The notes under the pieces were generated by a model that worked only from the letters and a program-made list of their open reading frames with translations, searched no databases and was not told where the DNA came from. A stretch of DNA of 64,000 nt from Mucilaginibacter empetricola. GTDB lineage: Bacteria > Bacteroidota > Bacteroidia > Sphingobacteriales > Sphingobacteriaceae. The translations under genes and the position numbers were made by a program. Where the stretch lies: the NCBI RefSeq assembly GCF_024808665.1, contig NZ_JANUBZ010000006.1, forward strand, positions 62,001 to 126,000, in the 5' to 3' direction. This document shows, in pieces, positions 16,642-26,467 of this stretch; positions within the stretch are counted from its first letter, which is position 1; every line of letters starts with the position of its first letter.

Positions 16642-19074
16642 ATGATAAAGAACTTTATAAAAATAGCTTTCCGCAGTTTAATGAAGAATAAGGGGTTCAC
16701 CTTTATTAACGTTTTCGGGCTTGCTTTAGGCCTGGCTACCTGCCTGCTCATTGTGTTTTATGTTTTTGATGAAGTAAGCTATGACCGGTATAACGTTAAA
16801 GCCGATAGCGTTTTCCGTTTAAATGAGGAGATAAAATTTGGCGGCGTGCAAAATACGTATGCTATAACACCACCAGCTGCTGCTGCCGCGCTGAAAGCCG
16901 AATTTCCCCAGGTTGAACAGGTTGCAAGATTGAGGGACCGGGGCGGCAATAAGGTAAAAAAAGGCGCCCAAAACATACAGGAAGACAGGATGGTTTATGC
17001 CGACAATTCTATCTTCGATGTATTTACCCTGCCGGTGATCAGCGGCAATACGGCTAACGCTTTAACTGCGCCGCATACCGTAGTGATAACCGAAGATGTG
17101 GCGAAAAAATATTTTGGTACAACAAATGTGGTGGGCCAGGTTTTAACTTTTAACGATACATCGCCGTTTAAAATAACCGCTGTAATTAAAAACATCCCCC
17201 AGCAATCGCATTTTCACTTTGATTTTTTTATGTCGATGCCTACCATTCTGGAAGAAAGCAACGATAATTCATGGCTGGGCAACAATTTTAACACTTATAT
17301 TTTGCTAAAACCTGGTGCCGATTACAAAGACCTTGCAGCAAAGCTCCCGGAATTTATGCACAGGCATGCCGGGCCTCAAATGCAAAGCGCCATTCATATG
17401 GATTTTGCGGCATTTGAAAAAAGTGGCAATTATTTGAGATTTACACTTATCCCGCTTAAAAATGTCCACCTGCAATCGGCCATGCTTGATGAGTTGGAGC
17501 CCAACGGCGATATAGCTTATGTATATATTTTTTCGGCAATTGCCATATTTATATTGCTGATAGCCTGCGTTAATTTCATGAACCTTTCAACCGCGCGGTC
17601 TGCAAACCGTGCCCGCGAGGTTGGTGTGCGCAAGGTGCTGGGCTCGCCGCGAAAATACCTGGTGGCCCAATTTTTAACAGAATCCATCATTGTAACATTG
17701 GTGGGTACCATCATTGCCGTATTTGCAGCCTGGTCGCTTTTACCGTTTTTTAACCAATTATCGGGCAAGGAGTTGGTGGTAACACCGCAGATATTAGGCT
17801 GGCTTGCACCGGCATTGTTTATTATCATTATTGTAATAGGCTGTTTGGCGGGCTCATATCCGGCTTTTTTTTTATCAGGCTTTCAGCCGATAGCCGTGCT
17901 GAAAGGAAAACTGGCCGCCGGTTTTAAAGGCGGAACATTGCGCAGCGTACTGGTTGTATTTCAGTTTTCCATTTCTATTTTTTTAATTGTAGGCACCCTG
18001 GTTATTTACAATCAGCTAAAATATATTCAGAACAGAGATATCGGGTATAAGCGCGACCATGTGTTGATCGTAAAAAACATATGGACGCTTGGTAATGCTG
18101 CAAACACCTTTAAACAGGAAGTAAAGCAACTGGCCGGCGTGCAAAGTGTTTCGCTTAGTAATTCGTCGCCCACAGATGTTGCCATCGATAATACCAGCTC
18201 GTTTTTTAAAAGTCCGGTTATTGATCAGAAAGGCGCTGTACTATCTCATTGGTGGAATGTGGATGAGGATTATATTCCAACGCTGGATATAAAAATGGTA
18301 GCCGGCAGAAATTTTTCGAAGGATATGGCCACAGATTCATCTGCCGTGCTTATAAATGAGGCTTTTGCAAAACTGTTTGGGTATTCAAACCCTGTGGGGC
18401 AGTTTGTGTATTCGCCGGCAAATAGCCAGCTTACAAAAACCAACAAGCTGCACATTGTGGGGGTGATGAAGGATTTTAATTTTAAATCGCTGAGGGAAAA
18501 TGTACCTCCATTGGCCATTTATTACGCTCCGGGCAGAACAAGCATCATGACTATCCGCATCAATACGGCAGATATCCCGGGTTTGCTGACGCAGGTTAAA
18601 AATAAATGGACGGGTATATCGCTTAACCAGGTGTTTAGCTATTCATTTATGGATAAGGATTTTGATGCCATCTACCGGTCAGAGCAGCGTATGGGCACTA
18701 TTTCCATTGCTTTTACATCATTGGCTATTGTTATAGCTTGTTTGGGCTTATTTGGCCTGGCTGCCTACGCTGCCGAACAGCGTACAAAAGAAATTGGTGT
18801 GCGCAAAGTATTAGGTGCCAATGTATCCAACATAGCCGGTATGCTGTCAAAAGATTTTATAAAACTGGTATTTATTGCCATTGTTATTGCCGCGCCAATA
18901 GCCTGGTGGGCCATGCAAAAGTGGCTGCAAAGCTTTGCGTACCGGCAAAATATGCAATGGTGGGTGGTGGCCCTGGCTGGTTTTGGAGCTATATTTATAG
19001 CATTGATAACCATAAGTTTTCAATCTGTAAAGGCTGCACTGGCAAACCCGGTAAAGAGCCTTCGCTCGGAGTGA
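16642..19074 (+). CDS. MacB/FtsX-like ABC transporter permease
   Basis: An 810-residue protein with the double-permease architecture: MIKNFIKIAFRSLMKNKGFTF and first helix; MacB-type periplasmic domain (about 40-270); helices with LIACVNFMNLSTARS and REVGVRKVLGS (about 300-335); a second periplasmic domain (about 470-660); and C-terminal helices with KEIGVRKVLGANV. It ends in NPVKSLRSE. Such permeases pair with an ATPase encoded elsewhere. The next gene is a paralogue in tandem. Immediately after the stop is a second copy of the family's 3' end (19093-19110), suggesting past recombination between paralogues. Confidence 0.93.
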   Translation: MIKNFIKIAFRSLMKNKGFTFINVFGLALGLATCLLIVFYVFDEVSYDRYNVKADSVFRLNEEIKFGGVQNTYAITPPAAAAALKAEFPQVEQVARLRDRGGNKVKKGAQNIQEDRMVYADNSIFDVFTLPVISGNTANALTAPHTVVITEDVAKKYFGTTNVVGQVLTFNDTSPFKITAVIKNIPQQSHFHFDFFMSMPTILEESNDNSWLGNNFNTYILLKPGADYKDLAAKLPEFMHRHAGPQMQSAIHMDFAAFEKSGNYLRFTLIPLKNVHLQSAMLDELEPNGDIAYVYIFSAIAIFILLIACVNFMNLSTARSANRAREVGVRKVLGSPRKYLVAQFLTESIIVTLVGTIIAVFAAWSLLPFFNQLSGKELVVTPQILGWLAPALFIIIIVIGCLAGSYPAFFLSGFQPIAVLKGKLAAGFKGGTLRSVLVVFQFSISIFLIVGTLVIYNQLKYIQNRDIGYKRDHVLIVKNIWTLGNAANTFKQEVKQLAGVQSVSLSNSSPTDVAIDNTSSFFKSPVIDQKGAVLSHWWNVDEDYIPTLDIKMVAGRNFSKDMATDSSAVLINEAFAKLFGYSNPVGQFVYSPANSQLTKTNKLHIVGVMKDFNFKSLRENVPPLAIYYAPGRTSIMTIRINTADIPGLLTQVKNKWTGISLNQVFSYSFMDKDFDAIYRSEQRMGTISIAFTSLAIVIACLGLFGLAAYAAEQRTKEIGVRKVLGANVSNIAGMLSKDFIKLVFIAIVIAAPIAWWAMQKWLQSFAYRQNMQWWVVALAGFGAIFIALITISFQSVKAALANPVKSLRSE

Positions 19075-19201
19075 GCTACGGCTCTCGAAGCGAGCTTGCG
19101 AAGCGAGTAAAAAAAGTTGGCAGTATGCAGTTGATAGTTTGCGCCCTATTTTAAGCTGATACTAATAAACTAATGAACAATTGAACTAATGAATCAACGC
19201 C
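19075..19201. repeat. Duplicated permease 3'-end scar
   Basis: After the stop of the first permease, 19093-19110 reads AGCTTGCGAAGCGAGTAA (S-L-R-S-E-stop). It is followed by A-rich sequence and GTTGGCAGTATGCAGT. The same string, with GTTAGCAGTATGCAGT, forms the true end of the second permease at 21557-21593. The gap thus holds a relic end of another permease copy. Confidence 0.7.
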
Positions 19202-21574
19202 ATGTTACAAAACTTCTTTAAAACAGCCATAAGAAGCCTCAATAAGAATAAGGCTTATAGTTTCCTGAATATTTTTGGTTTGGCAGTAGGTATAGCCTGC
19301 GCCTCATTGATTTTTTTATGGGTGGAGGATGAGGTACATTATGACGCCGTCAACCTAAAAAAAGACCAACTATACCTGGTTGAAGAGAATCAGCAATATG
19401 ATACTTATGTTTTTACGGAGTCGTCGACCCCGGGTGGGATGGGGGTTGCCATGAAAGAAGAATTACCGGGCGTTGCTAATACCTGCCGCAGCAATGAAGG
19501 CACAACTTCTCTGTTATTTGCAAAAGGCGACCGATCATTTTTTGCTGCGGGTAAATATGTGGAAACCTCCTTATTCAGCATGTTTACTTTGCCTTTTGTA
19601 CAGGGTAATGCCGCCTCCGCATTTTCACAGCTACGGTCATTGGTGATTACCGAAAAAACCGCTAAGAAGTTTTTTGGCAATACAAAAAACGTTATCGGGC
19701 AAACCATCAAGGTTGATAATAAGCAGGATTATGTGGTTACCGGAGTACTAAAAGATATACCTGCTAATTCGAGCCTGCAGTTTGAGTGGTTAATGCCCTT
19801 TAAAATATATTGGGATCAGAGCCCGTGGTTAAAAAGTTGGGGCAATCAATCCCTAAACACCTATGTGGAGCTGAAACCCGGTGCCAATGTTGAAACAGTT
19901 AATAAACAATTATATAACTACATACAAAAGCGGGTGCCTACAGCATTAGGGCATGCATTTTTGTTTGGTATGAACGACTGGCACCTGTATGACGATTTTA
20001 AAGATGGCAAGATTACCGGTGGCGGCCAGATAGAATATGTGCGGTTATTTACTGTAATAGCCTGGATCATCTTGTTCATAGCCTGTATTAATTTCATGAA
20101 TCTGGCTACCGCACGTAGCGAAAAACGTGCCCGCGAGGTGGGTGTACGTAAAGTATTGGGAGCAGGCAAAAAGTCATTGATCGCCCAGTTTATCGGCGAA
20201 TCTATATTTACCTCATTTATCTCAGCAGTTATTGCGGTGCTTATTGTATCCATTGCTTTACAGCCGTTTAATACGCTTGTGCAAAAACAATTGGTGATCG
20301 GTTTAAATAATCCATATCACCTGCTTGTTTTATTATTAATTACCATAGTTTGCGGCTTAATTGCCGGCAGCTATCCGTCTCTATATCTTTCATCATTTAA
20401 CCCGGTATCTGTGCTCAAAGGTCTTAAATTGAAAGATAGCATGGCTTCTTTTATCCGTAAGGGCCTGGTGGTATTGCAGTTTACAGCATCCATTGTGTTA
20501 ATCATCAGCACAGTCATCGTTTTTCAGCAAATACAGCATATTAAAAGCAGACGGCTGGGGTTTGATAAAGATAACCTGATAGAGATGGACTTGCAGGGCC
20601 AGATGAGCGCAAAATTTTACCCGATAAAACAAGATCTTTTAAATACGGGCTTTATACAAAACGTTGCTTTGGCTGATCATGCTATTATCTATGGCGGCAA
20701 CAATACTTCAGGCCTTACCTGGGCAGGTAAGCCGCCGGGTTCAAAAGTATTGATATCACAACGCTATGTTACTCCTGAATTTATGGCGACATCGGGCCTG
20801 AAAATTATTGAAGGCAGAAATTTAACGGTTACAGATACCGGAAAGCCAATTCGTATGGTGATTACGCAAACCATGGCGAAACTGATGGGTAGCGGCAGCA
20901 CGATAGGGAAAACTGTGCACGGCGAAGGTGATACCACTACCGCCACCGTAGTAGGTGTGGTAAATGATTATGTATACGGCGATATGTATGGCAAACCCGA
21001 CCCGGTTATGTTTTTTAGCACTGCCCCAAAAGAAGCCACCGTAATGTACGTGCGCATAAAACCTACTGACAATACAGAAAAAGTTTTAGCCGCTATACAG
21101 GGAGTGATGAAAAAAGATAACCCCGCTTACCCGTTTGATTACCGTTTTGTGGACGACCAGTTTAACCATATGTTTCTAAGCGAAATGCTGGTGAGCAAGC
21201 TTTCGAGGGTATTTGCTGCATTGGCAATTATTATTTCCTGTTTGGGACTGTTTGGCCTGGCAGCCTATACCGCGGAGCGCCGAACAAAAGAGATAGGCAT
21301 ACGCAAAGTTTTAGGCGCCAGTGTAGCGAGTGTAACAACATTGCTTTCCAAAGACTTTTTGATACTGGTGATCATTTCGTGCGCATTGGCTTTCCCGCTT
21401 GCTTACTGGAAAATGTTTACCTGGCTCAAAGGCTATCAATATCATATTGAGATGCAATGGTGGGTATTTGCTGCTGCCGGAATTACGGCGGTGATTATTG
21501 CATTGATAACCATAGGCTTTCAATCCATCAAGGCGGCATTGGCCAACCCGGTAGCCAGCTTGCGAAGCGAGTAA
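19202..21574 (+). CDS. MacB/FtsX-like ABC transporter permease (tandem paralogue)
   Basis: A 790-residue paralogue of the upstream permease with the same layout: MLQNFFKTAIRSLNKNKAYSF, a MacB-type periplasmic domain, IACINFMNLATARS, REVGVRKVLGAGK, a second periplasmic domain, then RTKEIGIRKVLGAS. It ends in NPVASLRSE. A 127-bp gap separates the two genes. No ATP-binding subunit is encoded nearby. Bacteroidota chromosomes carry many of these tandem permeases, often of unknown substrate. Confidence 0.93.
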   Translation: MLQNFFKTAIRSLNKNKAYSFLNIFGLAVGIACASLIFLWVEDEVHYDAVNLKKDQLYLVEENQQYDTYVFTESSTPGGMGVAMKEELPGVANTCRSNEGTTSLLFAKGDRSFFAAGKYVETSLFSMFTLPFVQGNAASAFSQLRSLVITEKTAKKFFGNTKNVIGQTIKVDNKQDYVVTGVLKDIPANSSLQFEWLMPFKIYWDQSPWLKSWGNQSLNTYVELKPGANVETVNKQLYNYIQKRVPTALGHAFLFGMNDWHLYDDFKDGKITGGGQIEYVRLFTVIAWIILFIACINFMNLATARSEKRAREVGVRKVLGAGKKSLIAQFIGESIFTSFISAVIAVLIVSIALQPFNTLVQKQLVIGLNNPYHLLVLLLITIVCGLIAGSYPSLYLSSFNPVSVLKGLKLKDSMASFIRKGLVVLQFTASIVLIISTVIVFQQIQHIKSRRLGFDKDNLIEMDLQGQMSAKFYPIKQDLLNTGFIQNVALADHAIIYGGNNTSGLTWAGKPPGSKVLISQRYVTPEFMATSGLKIIEGRNLTVTDTGKPIRMVITQTMAKLMGSGSTIGKTVHGEGDTTTATVVGVVNDYVYGDMYGKPDPVMFFSTAPKEATVMYVRIKPTDNTEKVLAAIQGVMKKDNPAYPFDYRFVDDQFNHMFLSEMLVSKLSRVFAALAIIISCLGLFGLAAYTAERRTKEIGIRKVLGASVASVTTLLSKDFLILVIISCALAFPLAYWKMFTWLKGYQYHIEMQWWVFAAAGITAVIIALITIGFQSIKAALANPVASLRSE

Positions 21575-21618
21575 AAAGTTAGCAGTATGCAGTAGCAGTT
21601 TGCAATTCCGTCCTCCTC

Positions 21619-21740
21619 CGTTAGTCCGGATTTATAATCCTGGACTCGATGTACGTGGATTTGTAATCCACGGAAAAGATTGGTCTCTAGGATTGCAAAT
21701 CCCTTGTTTTTTAGTCCAGGATTACAAATCCGGACTAACG
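21619..21740. repeat. Four-hairpin palindromic element, copy 1
   Basis: A 122-bp element bounded by CGTTAGTCCGG and CCGGACTAACG. It contains four successive GGATT-N3-AATCC palindromes (centres near 21634, 21663, 21693 and 21724), the outer two flanked by AGTCC/GGACT. Near-identical copies lie at 25553-25674 and 29440-29559. It sits between the second permease and peptidase E. Confidence 0.9.
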
Positions 21741-21812
21741 AAAACAGTGAGATTTTTTTACAATATTGTATGAAATAATACCATCCACTTTTACTGATCA
21801 AACTCACGTAAT

Positions 21813-22550
21813 ATGAGGCTTCTCCTCACTTCCAACGGAATCAGCAACCAGAGTATTCAAAATGCGCTGGTTGAGCTTTTGGGCAAACCAATAGCCGAAT
21901 CAAACGCCCTGTTTATTCCTACAGCAATATATCCATTTGCCTTTGGTGCCCGATATGCTTGGAACCCTATCAGCGGCAATACGCAATCTCCGTTTTGTAA
22001 CCTGGGCTGGAAATCAATAGGACTACTGGAACTTACTGCGTTGCCCAGTATTCAAAAAGAAATTTGGATGCAAGCAGTGCTGGAAACCGATGCGCTGCTG
22101 GTTTGGGGTGGCGATCCAATATATTTAAGCTACTGGCTGCGGGAATCCGGCCTGGCGGATCTGTTGCCATCGTTGCTGCAAAAAATGGTTTACGTGGGCG
22201 TAAGCGCCGGAAGTATAGCTGCCAGCACCACTTTTGCCGAAACCTACAGCAGGCCCCGTGGCGGAAACGGCACACCGCTAAGCTCAGAAAACGTAGTTTT
22301 CGTTACCGCCCAGGAAGAGGAGATAAGTATGAACCTAATTACGGCCCATGGGGCAGGCTTGGTTGACTTTGCCATTATTCCGCACCTGGACAATAAACAA
22401 CATGTAAGCGCCTCAATAACTAATGCAGAAAAATGGGCCGCAAAAATATCGGTACCCGTGTATGCTATTGACGATCAAACCGCCATCAAAGTAGTTGACG
22501 GTGTTGTTGAAGTGGTTTCTGAAGGTCACTGGAAATTGTTTACGCCGTAA
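21813..22550 (+). CDS. pepE: Peptidase E-like (S51) serine dipeptidase
   Basis: A 245-residue cytoplasmic protein. The nucleophile elbow is VGVSAGS with candidate catalytic Ser131. WGGDPIYL (98-105) and ITAHGAGLVDFAIIPHLD, with its His residues, match the S51 peptidase family. Peptidase E cleaves N-terminal aspartyl dipeptides; cyanophycinase is the other main branch. The length suits peptidase E (about 230). It has its own promoter region after repeat copy 1 and no obvious operon partner. Confidence 0.87.
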   Translation: MRLLLTSNGISNQSIQNALVELLGKPIAESNALFIPTAIYPFAFGARYAWNPISGNTQSPFCNLGWKSIGLLELTALPSIQKEIWMQAVLETDALLVWGGDPIYLSYWLRESGLADLLPSLLQKMVYVGVSAGSIAASTTFAETYSRPRGGNGTPLSSENVVFVTAQEEEISMNLITAHGAGLVDFAIIPHLDNKQHVSASITNAEKWAAKISVPVYAIDDQTAIKVVDGVVEVVSEGHWKLFTP

Positions 22551-22561
22551 TGCCTCTCCGC

Positions 22562-22629
22562 AAGTCGAAGCCGTAAGCTTCGACCTGAAATATAAAAAGC
22601 TTTCAGCTTAAAGCCAAAAGCTAGTTTAC
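22562..22629. repeat. Two-hairpin repeat (AAGCTTCGAC family), copy A
   Basis: The first hairpin GTCGAAGC/GCTTCGAC is followed by a second built on AAGCT-TTC-AGCTT and the tail AAAAGCTAGT. The same order of modules recurs at 30949-31012. It lies between convergent genes and might terminate transcription. Confidence 0.75.
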
Positions 22630-22662
22630 GCTTATGAAATAATGTTTCCCGATGATATAACG

Positions 22663-23340
22663 CTATATTTTTTGCGCGGACTCAATCGCTGAGCTTAATT
22701 CAGCTACAATATTATTTCCGCCAAGATGCAGAAACCTGATAATTCCTGATGGATCAATCACCATTGATGTGGGATAGTTTGAAACATGATAGGCTTTACC
22801 AGTTTCTTTGGTTTGGGAGAATATGGTGTAATTAAAGGTATGGGTTTTTAAAAAGTTTTTTAAGGTTCCGTTGTCCTCAAGCGCAAAAGCAAAAAACACA
22901 ATGTTATTTGAAGCATATTTCTTTTCTACCTCATTTAACTTTGGCATTTCCTCCAGGCATGGTACACAGCTGGTAAACCAAAAGTTAAGTACAATCGTTT
23001 TCCCTTTCAAGTCTGCCAGCGTCCAGGTTTTTCCCGACAGGCCAGTTAGTTTAAAATCGGGCGCAGGTTGGTTTAACATTTGTTTCAGGCTGGCCTCTCT
23101 TTCGGCCATTTCTTTTAAAAACGCATCCGTCATTGGTGAAATATGGACTTCATTAGGGTTTTTGTCATCATGATTCATCAGGTAGCCCTTGTTTCCCCAT
23201 GATTTATTTACGCTATCAAGTTTATCAGCGGTAACGATAGCGCCGTTGGGGAGGAGGTATTTTGTATTGTCAGGTTTGTTTTGTGCAGCGGCTATCATAA
23301 CTGCATAACTTAATAAAGCTGTTAAAAGATATTTTTTCAT
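22663..23340 (-). CDS. TlpA-like thioredoxin-fold protein, secreted
   Basis: A 225-residue protein with a signal peptide ending near IAAAQ (residue 20). The thioredoxin fold begins near residue 90 (QPAPDFKLTGLSGK). The active site is C125-V-P-C128 in NFWFTSCVPCLEEMP, and the cis-proline region is NYPTSMVIDP. These periplasmic reductases keep partner thiols reduced, for instance in cytochrome c assembly, or act in stress defence. It is divergent from the sensor kinase gene (126 bp apart), so that two-component system may control it; this is inference. Confidence 0.9.
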   Translation of the reverse strand: MKKYLLTALLSYAVMIAAAQNKPDNTKYLLPNGAIVTADKLDSVNKSWGNKGYLMNHDDKNPNEVHISPMTDAFLKEMAEREASLKQMLNQPAPDFKLTGLSGKTWTLADLKGKTIVLNFWFTSCVPCLEEMPKLNEVEKKYASNNIVFFAFALEDNGTLKNFLKTHTFNYTIFSQTKETGKAYHVSNYPTSMVIDPSGIIRFLHLGGNNIVAELSSAIESAQKI

Positions 23341-23466
23341 TTGATGTTTTTTTACAATGCCAAAATTATCTGCTTTTGGAAGCGCCAGTGTTAACGCTTA
23401 AAAGAATAGTGTTAACTAAAGTTAACTGGGCAATGGCACGTATTATTTTGGTTTATATTTGTTTGT

Positions 23467-24819
23467 ATGGAAAGAAAACGACTTCGGTTTATTTTCGCAA
23501 TTGCCGCCATAACCGGCGGCGCAATAATTCTGTTCCAGGTATATTGGGTGTATAACAGTTACAAAACAGGCGAGCGCAATTTTATCAAAACTGCTAATTA
23601 TGCGCTCGAAAAAAGCATAAATGAATATCAACTGCAGCAAAATGAACTCCCTACCTCGTTAAAGGCAAAATCGCCATATCTCAGCTTTTTTTTGCGGACC
23701 ATTCCTAATATTGATATGGTGGCGCTGGATACGACTGGCGTCATTGAGCGGTTCACCGCGAAATTTTTAACTGTGGCCGTCGATAAGAAAAACATCCCCG
23801 AAGTAAATAATCTTTTGGCCCGACTGTTATCGCAGCAATTGCATAAGCCGCTGTCGCTCGACACGCTTAACCGTATATTTAAAAAACAATTGCTGATTGA
23901 AAATATAAATGCCAGCTTCAAGCTCATCATTTTAAAAAATCAAACTACTGTACCTCCGGGGAAGATAGCTGCTGCCATTAGCTTTTATAAATCGCCGGTG
24001 ATATTGGAAGCTGTGTTGTTGAATGAAAATTATGCGCTGTTAAAACAAAACATTGTTCCGGCCTTATTTTCATTGCTGTTGATCATTTTATCGGCGGGCA
24101 GTATTTTTTATATGGGCATCATCATTAAAAGACAATTGAAACTGGATGGTATAAAAAATGAATTTATTAATAACATAACGCACGAACTGAGGACACCAAT
24201 CTCCATTTTAAAATCGTCCAATGAAGCACTATCCAATTTTGGCGCAGCGGCAGAACCGGAGCGATTGGAACGCCATCTGCAAATAAATGCAGTTGTGTTA
24301 AACAAGTTGGAGGAAAATGTTGACCGGATATTGCAAATTGCCCAATATGAGCATAAAATTAAATTGGCGCATTATGAAAATGTTGATCCTGTTGTTTTAA
24401 TAAGTCAGGTTCTGCAAAGGTTTAGTCTGAATGAAAAAGGAACCTTTCATTTAGAATCTAATTTGCCCGTTTCTTCCGTCAGCACCGATAGCTTTATAAT
24501 TGATACCATCATATCAAACCTGGTTGATAATGCACTGAAATATGCTGATGAACGGGTAGATATCCAAATCACTATCAATCCGCTGGTAAATGGTTGGCAA
24601 CTCCAAATTGCGGACAATGGTAAGGGGATGCAGGATTATCACCTGCCGCTGATATTTGATAAATTTTACAGAATTGACTCAGGAGATGAGCATGATGTAA
24701 AAGGCTATGGGCTTGGGTTGAATTATGTTAAGCAACTTGTGGGCGTTTTAAAAGGAAAAATATCCGTTCAAAGTAAAGTTAATCAGGGAAGCACATTTAC
24801 ACTTGAATTTCCGCAATGA
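23467..24819 (+). CDS. Membrane sensor histidine kinase
   Basis: A 450-residue kinase with two membrane helices (about 10-29 and 196-220) enclosing a periplasmic sensing domain of about 165 residues. There is no HAMP domain. The phosphoacceptor is H239 in NNITHELRTPIS. ATP-binding boxes follow: NLVDNALKYAD (N), DNGKGM (G1), FDKFYR (F) and GYGLGLNYV (G2). Its stop overlaps the response regulator start by 4 bp (ATGA), so the two are translationally coupled. The signal is unknown. Confidence 0.93.
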   Translation: MERKRLRFIFAIAAITGGAIILFQVYWVYNSYKTGERNFIKTANYALEKSINEYQLQQNELPTSLKAKSPYLSFFLRTIPNIDMVALDTTGVIERFTAKFLTVAVDKKNIPEVNNLLARLLSQQLHKPLSLDTLNRIFKKQLLIENINASFKLIILKNQTTVPPGKIAAAISFYKSPVILEAVLLNENYALLKQNIVPALFSLLLIILSAGSIFYMGIIIKRQLKLDGIKNEFINNITHELRTPISILKSSNEALSNFGAAAEPERLERHLQINAVVLNKLEENVDRILQIAQYEHKIKLAHYENVDPVVLISQVLQRFSLNEKGTFHLESNLPVSSVSTDSFIIDTIISNLVDNALKYADERVDIQITINPLVNGWQLQIADNGKGMQDYHLPLIFDKFYRIDSGDEHDVKGYGLGLNYVKQLVGVLKGKISVQSKVNQGSTFTLEFPQ

Positions 24820-25517
24820 TGGAAAAGATCAAAGTATTATTAGTTGAGGATGAGCCTGTGCTGGCCGCCATTGTCAAAGAGTCGCTGGAAACACGTGGAT
24901 TTGCCATATCAATTGCGGTAAACGGTGTGGAGGGTTGGGGTATGTTTAATTCAGATAAGCCGGATGTATGCGTTATAGATGTGATGATGCCCAGAAAAAA
25001 TGGGTTCTCTCTGGTTTCAGATATCCGCACTATTGACGATTTGGTGCCTATTATATTTCTAACCGCCCGGACTCAAACTGAGGATGTTTTAAAGGGATTT
25101 GAAATAGGTGCGGATGATTATATGAAGAAGCCCTTTAGCATGGAAGAACTGATAGTAAGGTTGAAAGCCGTGGTAAGAAGAAAGCAAGCTGTAGCGAAGA
25201 GGCGTTTTGAACCTGCCGAAGAGCAAGCTATCGGTATATTCAGCTTTAATTTTAAGAAACTTGAGTTAACTCAAAATGGGCATATTTTAACGCTTTCGCA
25301 ACGTGAAGGTGAATTGCTTAATCTATTATTGCACCATCGAAATCAGTTACTGGAAAGAAAAACGGCGTTGATAAAGTTGTGGGGTGATGACAGCCCGCTT
25401 AATGTGCGCAGTATGGACGTTTATATAACCAGGCTGAGAAAATTGTTACAGAATGATTCTTCCATTGAAATTATTAATGCGCGGGGACAAGGGTACAGGC
25501 TTGTTGAGCGTTTATAG
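24816..25517 (+). CDS. OmpR-family response regulator
   Basis: A 233-residue protein. The receiver domain has acidic pocket EDE (11-13), phosphoacceptor D55 in CVIDVMMPR and K105 in KKPFS. The C-terminal winged helix (about 140-232) contains LSQREGELLNLLLHH and MDVYITRLRKLL. Two ATGs are adjacent (24816 and 24819); the second also fits. It forms a pair with the upstream kinase. Likely targets are neighbouring genes or its own promoter, but no operator was identified. Confidence 0.93.
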   Translation: MMEKIKVLLVEDEPVLAAIVKESLETRGFAISIAVNGVEGWGMFNSDKPDVCVIDVMMPRKNGFSLVSDIRTIDDLVPIIFLTARTQTEDVLKGFEIGADDYMKKPFSMEELIVRLKAVVRRKQAVAKRRFEPAEEQAIGIFSFNFKKLELTQNGHILTLSQREGELLNLLLHHRNQLLERKTALIKLWGDDSPLNVRSMDVYITRLRKLLQNDSSIEIINARGQGYRLVERL

Positions 25518-25552
25518 CTTTTACAGATCAACTTGTAAAAATCACCAAAATT

Positions 25553-25674
25553 CGTTAGTCCGGATGTATGCATCCTGGACTGGATATATGTGGATTTGTA
25601 ATCCACGGAAAAGATTTGTTACAGGTATTGCAAATCCCTGGGTTTTTAGTCCGGGATTATAAATCCGGACTAAC
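25553..25674. repeat. Four-hairpin palindromic element, copy 2
   Basis: Bounds are CGTTAGTCC and GGACTAAC. It differs from copies 1 and 3 in the first hairpin: GGATG/CATCC replaces GGATT/AATCC, so both sides of the stem changed together and pairing is kept. It lies between the convergent response regulator and GLPGLI genes. Confidence 0.9.
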
Positions 25675-25686
25675 AGTAAGTCTGTG

Positions 25687-26460
25687 CTACAGCATAAACC
25701 CTTTTAAATATAACTTGCCTACCCGCCCCCAGCTTTCCGATGCATCCTGAAGAATTTTCCAGAGACCTTTTTCATTAGTTGTTTTACCCTTTTTGGGAGG
25801 AGCGAGGTCGTTCGGCATAATAGAACTTTCAGTAACTTTGGTGGCAAACCAGGTAATGTTTTCATGCGGCAAGGCAACGCCGAGGATCATTCCCGGCAGG
25901 CCTGCAAAAGACTCAGGGCCTCCTGCCACGGGTATGCACGTAGTGTAAAACGCAACTATGTAAATAGAGTCGAGGTAAATGCCGTTTGCCCTGCGGCAGG
26001 TATAGCCTGCTATGGTACGGGTTTCATCAGTTATTTTCCATTTAATTTTACGCAGGCTGTCTTTAACCAGGTAGGTTTGTTCAAATACCTTTTTCTGGTC
26101 TACGTAACTTTTGGCAGTCAGGTCGGTAAAAATGGTATTAAACTGGTTTAACACAGGGCTATCATTCATTATCGCATTTGGGGGCAAATCAACCTCATAG
26201 GGTGTATACAGCGTTTTATCATCGCCAAATACCAACTTTGCGGTTAGTACCCTAAACTGAGGATTATTCTTTTTATAATAGTCGAACGCGGGTTGCATCC
26301 AGGCTTCGTTATCTTTATTAATGGCTTTTCCAATAACAGCATAGGCATTTGCACGCCGTTCAAATTCAATTGTACCCGAGGTTGTAAAGTGAGCGTGCTG
26401 CGCCTGGGTGCCCGCTGCCAGCCAGGATAAAATTGCGCATAATATGATTTTCTTTTTCAT
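25687..26460 (-). CDS. GLPGLI family secreted protein
   Basis: The frame is open from 26481. The ATG at 26460 gives the signal peptide MKKKIILCAILSWLAAGTQAQ and lies 7 bp after the stop of the upstream barrel gene, so it is the preferred start (257 residues). The family motif occurs as AGLPGMILGVALP. GLPGLI proteins are Bacteroidota envelope proteins of unknown function, commonly encoded beside outer-membrane barrels as here. The two genes form an operon. The protein has a beta-rich central part and no catalytic motif. Confidence 0.9.
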   Translation of the reverse strand: MKKKIILCAILSWLAAGTQAQHAHFTTSGTIEFERRANAYAVIGKAINKDNEAWMQPAFDYYKKNNPQFRVLTAKLVFGDDKTLYTPYEVDLPPNAIMNDSPVLNQFNTIFTDLTAKSYVDQKKVFEQTYLVKDSLRKIKWKITDETRTIAGYTCRRANGIYLDSIYIVAFYTTCIPVAGGPESFAGLPGMILGVALPHENITWFATKVTESSIMPNDLAPPKKGKTTNEKGLWKILQDASESWGRVGKLYLKGFML

Positions 26461-26467
26461 GATGTCA

